Assembly: GCA_017454945.1 (NCBI GenBank)
Contig: JAFTCA010000041.1
Coordinates: 124,001 to 188,000 of the forward strand
Direction of reading: 5' to 3'
From: Bacteroidales bacterium
Lineage (GTDB): Bacteria; Bacteroidota; Bacteroidia; Bacteroidales; WCHB1-69
DNA: 64,000 nt
The position numbers and the translations under genes are program-made. Of this stretch, positions 39,682 to 46,860 are shown piece after piece. Under the pieces are notes generated by a model. That model was not told where the DNA came from and did no database searches. It saw nothing but the letters and a program-made list of their open reading frames with translations. Positions within the stretch are counted from its first letter, which is position 1. Every line of letters begins with the position of its first letter.

Positions 39682-42528
39682 ATGTTAAGCGATAAATTTG
39701 TTAAAAGACACAACGGCCCGAGTAGTGAAGAGGCAGCCAAAATGCTGCAAACTATCGGTGTCAAGACGATGGATGAACTTATTGAGAAAACCATCCCTGC
39801 TTCCATTCGTTTGAAGGAACCTCTGCCGCTGCCCGACGGGCTGACCGAACAAGCCTACCTGAGCGAGGTGAAGGAACTGATGTCAAAGAATAAGATTTAC
39901 AAATCCTATATCGGTATGGGCTACTACAACACGCATACGCCCGCCGTTATTTTGCGCAATGTGTTCGAGAATCCCGGCTGGTACACGGCTTACACTCCCT
40001 ATCAGGCCGAGATTTCGCAAGGCCGTATCGAGGCTCTGCTGAACTACCAGACCATGATTTCCGATTTGACGGGCATGCCCATCGCCAACGCTTCCATGCT
40101 GGATGAGGCAACCGCCGCCGGCGAGATGATGCTGATGTTCTTCCGCAGCCGCAGCCGCGAAGCCGTAAAGAACAACGTTTGCAAATATTTCGTTTCGGAA
40201 GATGTATTTGCCCACACCCTCGGCGTGATGAAGACCAACGCCGCTCCTCAGGGCATCGAACTGGTGGTTGGCAAGGCCGACAAAGTGGAACTCGACGACA
40301 CCTTCTTCGGTGCCATGATCCAATATCCCAACCAACATGGTGCCATCCACAATTATGCCCAGTTTGTTGAAAAGGCTAAGGCTCACAACATTTTCGTGGG
40401 TGTTGCTGCCGACCTGCTGTCGCTGGCCATCCTGACCCCTCCGGGTGAGTGGGGCGCCGACTGCGTGATGGGTTCCACCCAGCGTTTCGGTATTCCCATG
40501 GGCTTTGGTTCTCCTGCCGCCGGCTATTTCGCTTGCAAGGAGGACTTCAAACGCCAGATGCCCGGCCGTATCATCGGTATCACCGTTGATGCCGAAGGCA
40601 AACGCGCCGTTCGTATGGCTCTGCAGATGCGCGAACAGCACATCAAACGCGAAAGAGCAACTTCCAATATCTGTACCGCCAGCGCTCTGACCGCCATTAT
40701 GGCCGGCTTCTATGGCATGTGGTACGGTGCACAAGGACTGAAGAACATCGCCACCAAGATTAACGTGCTGGCTGGCGTCCTCTCGCGCGAAGCTGAGAAG
40801 TTGGGCTACAAACAGCACAACCAATACTATTTCGATACCCTCTGCTTTGAGGTGCCCGCAGGCATTACGCCCGCTGATGTGGAGAAAGTGGCTTTGGCTC
40901 ACAAGGTTAACTTCCAATACTGGTGCGAGTCCTGCTTCAGCGTAGCTCTCGACGAGACCGTTACCCTGGATGATGTGAACGAGATTCTGGCCATCCTGGC
41001 CGAAGCCGCTGGCAAGCCGTTCACTCCCTATGTTTGCCAAAAATGCGCTAACCCCGCACTGAACATTCCTGCCGAACTGACACGTAAGAGCGAGTTTATG
41101 CAGCACGAAATCTTCAAGAAATATCATTCCGAAACGGAGATGATGCGTTACATGAAGATGCTCGAAGTGAAAGACCTTTCATTGAACCGCGCTATGATTC
41201 CGCTGGGATCGTGCACCATGAAGCTCAACGCTGCCGCTGAAATGCTGCCGCTGAGCTGGCCCGAAACCTGCGCTATCCACCCGTTTGCACCAGCCGATCA
41301 AGCAGAAGGCTACCTGGAAATGATTGCCGAGATGAGCCAGTGGCTGTGCACCATCACCGGCTTCAAGGCCATCTCGCTGCAGCCTAACTCGGGTGCCGCT
41401 GGTGAGTATGCCGGCATGACCGTCATCCGCAACTATCACATCGCTCACGGCGAGGGTCACCGCAACATCTGCTTGATTCCCGCATCGGCTCACGGTACCA
41501 ACCCCGCCTCCTCAGCCAAAGCGGGCAACACCATCGTGGTGGTTAACTCAACTCCCGACGGTGAAATCGACGTGGCCGACTTGAAAGCCAAAGCCGAACA
41601 ATATCGCGACAACCTTTCTTGCCTGATGGTTACCTATCCCTCGACCCATGGCGTATTTGAAGAGGCTATCCTCGACATTATCAAGATCGTTCACGACAAT
41701 GGCGGTCTGGTTTATATGGACGGTGCCAACATGAACGCCCAAGTGGGTCTCACTTCGCCCGGCTTTATGGGTGCCGATGTTTGCCATCTCAACCTGCACA
41801 AGACCTTTGCCATGCCTCACGGCGGTGGCGGTCCTGGTGTTGGCCCCATCGCAGTGGCAGCCCATCTGGTTGACTTCCTGCCCAAGCATGCCATTATCGA
41901 AACTGGCGGCGAGAAGGGTAGTCAGGTGGCTTCCGCTCCTTACGGCAGCGCTTATCTGTTGCCCATCACCTACGGCTATATGAAGATGCTTGGTGGCAAT
42001 GGCATGACCGAAGCTACACGCTATGCTATTCTCAATGCCAACTATTTGAGAGCCAGATTGCAAGGTCATTACAAGATTTTATATACTGGTGCTAACGGTA
42101 TGTGCGCTCACGAGATGATTCTCGATTGCAACGAGTTTGAAAGAACCGCTGGCGTACAAGTTGGCGACATTGCCAAACGTCTGATGGACTACGGTTTCCA
42201 TGCCCCCACCGTGGCATTCCCCGTTCATGGCACATTGATGGTAGAACCTACCGAAAGTGAACCTCTGAGCGAACTCGACCGTCTGTGCGATGCTTTGATA
42301 GCTATCCGTCAGGAAATCAGAGATATTGAAGAGGGTAGAGCCGACAAGGTGAACAATGTCATCAAACGCGCGCCTCACACCATGAGCGTGGTTTGCGCCG
42401 ACACTTGGGACAGACCTTACACCCGTCAGCAGGCTGCCTTCCCGCTGCCACACGAGGACAAATATTGGCCCACGGTAAGCAAAATTGATGATGCCTTCGG
42501 CGATAGAAATTTGGTTTGCCGTTTGTAA
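39682..42528 (+). CDS. gcvP: Glycine dehydrogenase (decarboxylating), P-protein
   Basis: A 948-residue single-chain P-protein of the glycine cleavage system, decarboxylating glycine and passing the aminomethyl group to the H-protein lipoate. The N-terminal half has YIGMGYYNTHTPAVILRNVFENPGWYTAYTPYQAEISQGR; the C-terminal half holds the pyridoxal-phosphate lysine in HLNLHKTFAMPHGGGGPG (Lys707). The fused form contrasts with the split gcvPA/gcvPB of Gram-positives. Genes for T, H and L proteins are not in the window. It is followed after 27 bases by a threonine dehydrogenase-like gene. Confidence 0.97.
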   Translation: MLSDKFVKRHNGPSSEEAAKMLQTIGVKTMDELIEKTIPASIRLKEPLPLPDGLTEQAYLSEVKELMSKNKIYKSYIGMGYYNTHTPAVILRNVFENPGWYTAYTPYQAEISQGRIEALLNYQTMISDLTGMPIANASMLDEATAAGEMMLMFFRSRSREAVKNNVCKYFVSEDVFAHTLGVMKTNAAPQGIELVVGKADKVELDDTFFGAMIQYPNQHGAIHNYAQFVEKAKAHNIFVGVAADLLSLAILTPPGEWGADCVMGSTQRFGIPMGFGSPAAGYFACKEDFKRQMPGRIIGITVDAEGKRAVRMALQMREQHIKRERATSNICTASALTAIMAGFYGMWYGAQGLKNIATKINVLAGVLSREAEKLGYKQHNQYYFDTLCFEVPAGITPADVEKVALAHKVNFQYWCESCFSVALDETVTLDDVNEILAILAEAAGKPFTPYVCQKCANPALNIPAELTRKSEFMQHEIFKKYHSETEMMRYMKMLEVKDLSLNRAMIPLGSCTMKLNAAAEMLPLSWPETCAIHPFAPADQAEGYLEMIAEMSQWLCTITGFKAISLQPNSGAAGEYAGMTVIRNYHIAHGEGHRNICLIPASAHGTNPASSAKAGNTIVVVNSTPDGEIDVADLKAKAEQYRDNLSCLMVTYPSTHGVFEEAILDIIKIVHDNGGLVYMDGANMNAQVGLTSPGFMGADVCHLNLHKTFAMPHGGGGPGVGPIAVAAHLVDFLPKHAIIETGGEKGSQVASAPYGSAYLLPITYGYMKMLGGNGMTEATRYAILNANYLRARLQGHYKILYTGANGMCAHEMILDCNEFERTAGVQVGDIAKRLMDYGFHAPTVAFPVHGTLMVEPTESEPLSELDRLCDALIAIRQEIRDIEEGRADKVNNVIKRAPHTMSVVCADTWDRPYTRQQAAFPLPHEDKYWPTVSKIDDAFGDRNLVCRL

Positions 42529-42555
42529 TTAGATAATACTAAAACAGTTATAGAT

Positions 42556-43506
42556 ATGAAAAGAATATTAGTGATTGGAGCCTGCGGACAAATTGGTTCC
42601 GAACTGACCCCTGCTTTACGTAAGAATTACGGTACCGACAATGTGGTTGCCGCCGATATGATTTATCCTCTGAAAGGCGAACTGGCAGAGAGTGGCCCTT
42701 CGTGCAAGATTGACGCCACCAATGCTCAGGAGATTGCCGACGCAGTGAAAAAATACAAGATTGATGCCATCTTCAACTTGGCTGCTATCCTGTCGGCCAA
42801 GGCTGAAGCTAACCCCATGTTGGGTTGGAATGTGGGTATAGGCGCGCTGCTCAACTGCCTCGAAGTTTCGCGCGAGTATGGTTGTGCCCTCTTTACCCCC
42901 AGCTCCATCGGTGCTTTCGGTCCCGACACCCCGCACGACATGACTCCACAAGACACCATCCAGCGTCCGCGCACCATTTACGGTGTGACCAAGGTGACTG
43001 GCGAGTTGCTGAGCGACTACTACTTTAAACGCTTTGGTGTGGATACCCGTTCGGTACGCTTCCCCGGCCTTATCTCCAACGTGACGCTGCCCGGTGGCGG
43101 TACCACCGACTATGCAGTGGAAATCTATTATGCTGCCGTGAAAGGTGAGAAATTCACTTGCCCCATTGCCAAAGGCACCTACATGGACATGATGTACATG
43201 CCCGATGCTTTGAAAGCCGCTATGGACCTGATGGAAGCTGATCCGACCAAGTTGATTCACCGTAACTCCTTTAATATTACGGCAATGAGTTTTGAGCCGG
43301 AGCAGATTTATGCTGAAATTAAGAAGCATATTCCTGATTTCCAGATGGAATACAAGTTCGATGAGCTTCGTCAAGGTATTGCCGACTCGTGGCCCAACTG
43401 TATGGACGACCACTGCGCTCGCGAAGAGTGGGGTTTCAAACCCACCTACGACCTTGCTGCCATGACCGTCGATATGATAAAGGTGCTGAAAGCAAAACTG
43501 AAATAA
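42556..43506 (+). CDS. NAD-dependent epimerase/dehydratase family, L-threonine 3-dehydrogenase-like
   Basis: A 316-residue extended SDR enzyme. The NAD-binding GACGQIGSELTPAL loop and the catalytic Tyr-Lys in YGVTKVTGE, after SSIGAFGP, are complete. The sequence most resembles the SDR-type L-threonine 3-dehydrogenases (oxidising threonine to 2-amino-3-oxobutyrate) rather than sugar epimerases, e.g. TIYGVTKV and NVTLPGGGTTDYAVEIYYAAV. Its position in one transcript with gcvP supports a threonine-to-glycine-to-C1 route. The partner 2-amino-3-ketobutyrate ligase is not in the window. Confidence 0.85.
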   Translation: MKRILVIGACGQIGSELTPALRKNYGTDNVVAADMIYPLKGELAESGPSCKIDATNAQEIADAVKKYKIDAIFNLAAILSAKAEANPMLGWNVGIGALLNCLEVSREYGCALFTPSSIGAFGPDTPHDMTPQDTIQRPRTIYGVTKVTGELLSDYYFKRFGVDTRSVRFPGLISNVTLPGGGTTDYAVEIYYAAVKGEKFTCPIAKGTYMDMMYMPDALKAAMDLMEADPTKLIHRNSFNITAMSFEPEQIYAEIKKHIPDFQMEYKFDELRQGIADSWPNCMDDHCAREEWGFKPTYDLAAMTVDMIKVLKAKLK

Positions 43507-43537
43507 TCTGATATCTGGATTTATTCGTTGTAATTTA

Positions 43538-43579
43538 ACGATAGGGGCAAATTTAGTTTTGTTCCTATCGTTTTTTTTT
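43538..43579 (+). terminator. Rho-independent terminator of the gcvP unit
   Basis: ACGATAGG pairs with CCTATCGT across an 18-base loop and is followed by nine T residues, 32 bases past the stop. Confidence 0.75.
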
Positions 43580-43668
43580 ATATAATTGCAAGGATGATAG
43601 ATGAAGGAGGTTTTTCCCACTGATAATCAGAATTTTCTTATTGATATTAATGTTATAAGATGTTGTAT

Positions 43669-44157
43669 ATGAAAAAAATACTCTTGATTGCTGGCGCAAT
43701 GGTCCTCATTATGATGGGTTATGCGCAGGAAACTATTACCACAACTGGCGGCGAAGCTACGGGCAATGCCGGCAGTGTTAGCTACACCATCGGGCAGATT
43801 GCTGTGCAGACCGCTGCCAATGGCAACGCTTCGATAGCTGAAGGTGTGCAGCAACCTTACGAAATCCAAACCGTCGGTGTGGACAATTACCCCCAAATAA
43901 CATTGGATGCCAAGGTGTATCCCAATCCGACGGCGGACAAATTGACATTGACGGTCAACAATGGCGTAGAGAAACACGGTCGTAAGTCTCTACAGGTTGC
44001 ATTGTTCAATAACAACGGTCAATACCTTCGAACCCTGAAAGTCGCCGGTGTTCAAACCGACATTGACATGACCGATCTGTCCTCGGGCACCTACTACCTA
44101 CGTGTCACCGACGGCAACCAGACGTTGAAAACGTTCAAAATTATTAAGACGATGTAG
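43669..44157 (+). CDS. Small secreted protein with a T9SS type A sorting domain
   Basis: A 162-residue protein with a signal peptide (MKKILLIAGAMVLIMMGYAQ) and a short N-terminal part (ETITTTGGEATGNAGSVSYTIGQIAVQT) common in Bacteroidetes proteins that are little more than a cargo tag. The last 80 residues form the sorting domain: KVYPNPTADKLTLTV, VALFNNNGQYLRT, LSSGTYYLRVTDGNQTLKTFKIIKT. It would be exported across the outer membrane and anchored to the surface. I chose ATG 43669, which begins the signal peptide. A TATAATTG at 43581 is a poor -7 candidate. Confidence 0.85.
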   Translation: MKKILLIAGAMVLIMMGYAQETITTTGGEATGNAGSVSYTIGQIAVQTAANGNASIAEGVQQPYEIQTVGVDNYPQITLDAKVYPNPTADKLTLTVNNGVEKHGRKSLQVALFNNNGQYLRTLKVAGVQTDIDMTDLSSGTYYLRVTDGNQTLKTFKIIKTM

Positions 44158-44164
44158 AAGATGA

Positions 44165-44179
44165 GAGTTATGGAATTAT
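44165..44179 (+). repeat. Left inverted repeat of the four-helix-bundle cassette
   Basis: GAGTTATGGAATTAT is an exact inverted copy of 44669-44683. It begins 8 bases after the stop of the T9SS cargo gene and 5 bases before the end of the four-helix-bundle gene. Confidence 0.6.
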
Positions 44180-44183
44180 GGAG

Positions 44184-44582
44184 TTATAGAATTATTGAGT
44201 GAGGAGAGGGTTGTTCAGAGGTGCGTTTAAGTTGTCGTCGTCGCATTCCATTGATCATCTTTCCGATAATGAAAATTTTCTCTTTAATATTTGATAACTG
44301 TTCTTCCGAAATATAATTTAAATCATTAGCGAGAATTAATTGACAATAAACTTCCATAAGTGAACCATAAGAATAATCAATGAATCTTAATTGCTCTTTA
44401 GGAAAAATCCTTGCACTACCTTCGGCTATATTTGAAGGAACAGAAATCACTGCACGTCGAATTTGATCACACAAGCCATATCGCTCAAAAGTAGGAAAAT
44501 GCTCTAATATATGATATACATCAGAAACCAACATCCTGGAATACCTCCACGCCTCAAGATTTTCAAACGGATAATTCTTCAT
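44184..44582 (-). CDS. Four-helix-bundle protein (23S rRNA intervening-sequence protein family)
   Basis: A 132-residue protein of the small four-helix-bundle family first found encoded within 23S rRNA intervening sequences. It opens with the typical FENLEAWRYSRMLVSDVYHI, then DQIRRAVISVPSNIAEGSAR and a last helix pair. The function of free-standing copies is unknown; the related Avd protein partners reverse transcriptases in diversity-generating retroelements, but none is here. I chose ATG 44582 (MKNYPFENLEAW), the family start. It is oriented against both neighbours and lies inside a pair of inverted repeats, so it looks like an inserted cassette. Confidence 0.87.
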   Translation of the reverse strand: MKNYPFENLEAWRYSRMLVSDVYHILEHFPTFERYGLCDQIRRAVISVPSNIAEGSARIFPKEQLRFIDYSYGSLMEVYCQLILANDLNYISEEQLSNIKEKIFIIGKMINGMRRRQLKRTSEQPSPHSIIL

Positions 44583-44633
44583 GTCCTCCAATCTAATATG
44601 ATAAAATAAGGTTAATAATAGTTGAATTAATTG

Positions 44634-44641
44634 CAAAAATA
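44634..44641 (-). promoter_or_regulatory. -7 box of the four-helix-bundle gene
   Basis: On the minus strand TATTTTTG lies 51 bases before the ATG and inside the inverted repeats, so the cassette would carry its own promoter. Confidence 0.4.
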
Positions 44642-44668
44642 CAACAATTTTTCAAACTCCATTACTCT

Positions 44669-44683
44669 ATAATTCCATAACTC
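44669..44683 (-). repeat. Right inverted repeat of the four-helix-bundle cassette
   Basis: ATAATTCCATAACTC is the exact reverse complement of 44165-44179. Looser copies of the same unit surround both arms. Confidence 0.6.
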
Positions 44684-44714
44684 TAAAATTCTATAACTCA
44701 AAACCAATATATCT

Positions 44715-45860
44715 ATGAAAAAACTGCTTACTCTTTTCCTCATGCTGGCCCTGTCGTTGACCGTTTTTGCACAGGCACCCCAGCAATTTACCTATCAGGC
44801 TGTGGTTCGCAATAATAGCAACCACTTGATGGCCAATGCTCCCGTGACGGTGACGGTCTCCCTGCTGCAAGGCAGCGAGTCGGGTAGCGTGGTGTATGCC
44901 GAAACCCATAACGCCACAACCAATGTGAATGGTCTGATGACGCTGCTTATTGGCGGCGGCACGGTGACCTCAGGTGTTTTTGCCGACATAGAGTGGGGCA
45001 GTGGTCCATATTTTATTAAGGTAGAGACTGATATGGGGAATGACGGTCGCATTACAACCGTACAGCAGCTGCTGAGCGTTCCTTATGCCCAATACGCTAA
45101 TAAGGTGGGCAACTATACCGAGACTGACCCCACCGTTCCTGCGTGGGCAAAAGAAGCGGAAAAGCCCAATTACGACTATACCGAAATCAAAAATACCCCC
45201 GAAATTCCGACGGTTCCGACCAAAGTTTCGGCATTCGAGAACGACGCCAATTACCTGAAATCTGAAACCGATCCCACCGTTCCCGCATGGGCCAAGGAAT
45301 CGTCAAAACCGAATTACGACTATACAGAAATCAAAAACACCCCAACAATCCCGACGGTTCCCACCAAGGTTTCGGCATTCGAGAACGACGCCAATTACCT
45401 GAAATCTGAAACCGATCCCACCGTTCCCGCATGGGCCAAAGAGTCGTCAAAACCGAATTACGACTATACTGAAATCAAAAATACCCCAACAATTCCGACT
45501 GTTCCGACCAAGGTTTCGGCATTCGAGAACGACGCCAACTACCTGAAAACTGAAACCGATCCCACCGTTCCCGCGTGGGCCAAAGCATCGTCAAAACCGA
45601 ATTACGACTATACAGAAATCAAAAACACCCTGTTTATGAAAATAATGCCACTGACTTTTCGGCCTATCCCGCTGGCTTCTACACAGGTTTCGGCCACGCA
45701 AATGGCGGCGCTGTCGCCGATTTCTGGACTGCAACTTCGCCCTATGCGAACTATGCAAACTACTACTACATCTACAAAGATTATCCCGATGTGGTTAGAG
45801 ATAAATATTATGTCCTCAACGGCTATTCCGTGCGTTGTGTTTACAATAATAACTCCGTAA
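44715..45860 (+). CDS. Secreted 48-residue-repeat protein, frame lost at the FISUMP junction
   Basis: A 381-residue reading frame. It has a signal peptide (MKKLLTLFLMLALSLTVFAQ), an N-terminal domain common in Bacteroidetes surface proteins (PQQFTYQAVVRNNSNHLMANAPVTVTVSLL... SVPYAQYANKV), then three full and one partial copies of a 48-residue repeat (TDPTVPAWAKE.SKPNYDYTEIKNTP.IPTVPTKVSAFENDANYLKSE). After TEIKNT at 45629 the frame gives a low-complexity tail with no FISUMP features, while the +2 frame continues as a FISUMP domain. The last 77 residues are therefore probably not native; the original gene very likely extended to 46801. Confidence 0.75.
   Translation: MKKLLTLFLMLALSLTVFAQAPQQFTYQAVVRNNSNHLMANAPVTVTVSLLQGSESGSVVYAETHNATTNVNGLMTLLIGGGTVTSGVFADIEWGSGPYFIKVETDMGNDGRITTVQQLLSVPYAQYANKVGNYTETDPTVPAWAKEAEKPNYDYTEIKNTPEIPTVPTKVSAFENDANYLKSETDPTVPAWAKESSKPNYDYTEIKNTPTIPTVPTKVSAFENDANYLKSETDPTVPAWAKESSKPNYDYTEIKNTPTIPTVPTKVSAFENDANYLKTETDPTVPAWAKASSKPNYDYTEIKNTLFMKIMPLTFRPIPLASTQVSATQMAALSPISGLQLRPMRTMQTTTTSTKIIPMWLEINIMSSTAIPCVVFTIITP
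45123..45629 (+). repeat. Tandem 144-bp repeat (3.5 copies)
   Basis: Units start at 45123, 45267, 45411 and 45555. The unit encodes 48 residues; copies 2 and 3 are nearly identical at DNA level, and copy 4 breaks off after 75 bases at the frame junction. A related but diverged half unit (PEMPTVPTMVSAFENDAQYI) appears further on, near 45970-46025. Confidence 0.85.
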
Positions 45861-46801
45861 GCGCTCAGTTAGATGCCCAACAGAGTGAGGTGGAATCGTT
45901 GCAGTCAACGCTTAATAGCCTGGCTCCCGTGGCCTTTAGTGGCGATTATGACGACCTTGCAAACACCCCCGAAATGCCGACGGTTCCTACTATGGTTTCA
46001 GCCTTTGAGAACGATGCGCAATACATTACCAAACGTCAATTCGATTCTTTGATGAATAGTATTCGAGTAGCCCAACAGCAAGCCGATAGTTTGCAAGAGA
46101 TTATAGATGGAATGAAAGACCAAATGCAGTTTAAATGCGGCACTTCTACAATTGAAGACTATGACTTTAATAAATATCATACTGTGGCTATTGGTAGCCA
46201 ATGCTGGATGAAAGAGAATTTGCGTACTACACATTACGCCGATGGTACCGCACTGATGTATTCTAGTCTCTACTTCACATCTCCTACGTTGCCCTATTAC
46301 TATTCAGATCCGATATCATTAGGAAATGCATACGGCCTTTTGTATAACTATGTAGCCGCTATGCGCAGTACTGAACCTATTACAGATTTCAATAACCGGC
46401 AGGGTATTTGCCCTACAGGTTGGCATATTCCAACCATAGATGAGTGGTCGCAAATGAATGATTATGTATCCAGCCAAAGTCAGTACGTTTGCGGTGATAA
46501 TATCTATAATATTGCCAAGGCTTTAGCTTCTAATACGGCAGTATGGGGTAAAACTGGCGACGAGTGTTCTCCTGCATATAATATTGATGAAAACAATGCA
46601 ACGGGCTTTTCGGCTATGCCTGCAGGATACATTACTCCAGATGGTTACAACAACTTGGAAATGAATGGTTATTATTGGTGGTGTGAGAGTACACCTGGCA
46701 GCTGCGAGTTTAATGGTACCCAACCAACCATATCGTATATGCTTCATCCAAGTAACGACTATGCTTGCTCTGTTCGTTGTGTCAAAGATGATGATATGTA
46801 G
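45575..46801 (+). CDS. FISUMP-containing 3' part of the broken repeat protein
   Basis: This frame has no credible start of its own; the GTG at 45575 lies within the repeat. From about 45629 it reads as the second half of a FISUMP domain (PVYENNATDFSAYPAGFYTGFG, FWTATSPYA, GYSVRCVYN), then a coiled-coil-like linker (QLDAQQSEVESLQSTLNSLA and QFDSLMNSIRVAQQQADSLQEIIDGM), then a complete second FISUMP domain (CGTSTIEDYDFNKYHTVAIG, CWMKENLRTTHYADGT, CPTGWHIPTIDEW, SVRCVKDDDM). The front half of the first domain is missing. The missing part points to a deletion or to a repeat-driven assembly join rather than a simple one-base slip. Confidence 0.75.
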   Translation: MGQSIVKTELRLYRNQKHPVYENNATDFSAYPAGFYTGFGHANGGAVADFWTATSPYANYANYYYIYKDYPDVVRDKYYVLNGYSVRCVYNNNSVSAQLDAQQSEVESLQSTLNSLAPVAFSGDYDDLANTPEMPTVPTMVSAFENDAQYITKRQFDSLMNSIRVAQQQADSLQEIIDGMKDQMQFKCGTSTIEDYDFNKYHTVAIGSQCWMKENLRTTHYADGTALMYSSLYFTSPTLPYYYSDPISLGNAYGLLYNYVAAMRSTEPITDFNNRQGICPTGWHIPTIDEWSQMNDYVSSQSQYVCGDNIYNIAKALASNTAVWGKTGDECSPAYNIDENNATGFSAMPAGYITPDGYNNLEMNGYYWWCESTPGSCEFNGTQPTISYMLHPSNDYACSVRCVKDDDM

Positions 46802-46828
46802 TATCTTGCTTAACGATCAATAAAAACA

Positions 46829-46858
46829 AGAAGAGCCGCGGCATGCCGCGGCTCTTCT
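46829..46858. terminator. Perfect 30-bp palindrome, bidirectional terminator
   Basis: The 15-base arms AGAAGAGCCGCGGCA and TGCCGCGGCTCTTCT are exact reverse complements with no spacer. It lies between the convergent FISUMP gene (stop 46801) and hutU (stop 46861), two bases from the hutU stop, and can serve both. Confidence 0.8.
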
Positions 46859-46860
46859 GT

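Noticed and set aside
45575-45640. Independent start for the FISUMP part of the broken gene
   Set aside because: The GTG lies inside a repeat unit read in another frame and has no promoter or signal peptide, so the frame is best seen as the continuation of 44715.
44184-46801. A diversity-generating retroelement (Avd-like four-helix bundle beside a C-type-lectin-like FISUMP protein)
   Set aside because: No reverse transcriptase and no template/variable repeat pair with adenine-specific differences was seen.
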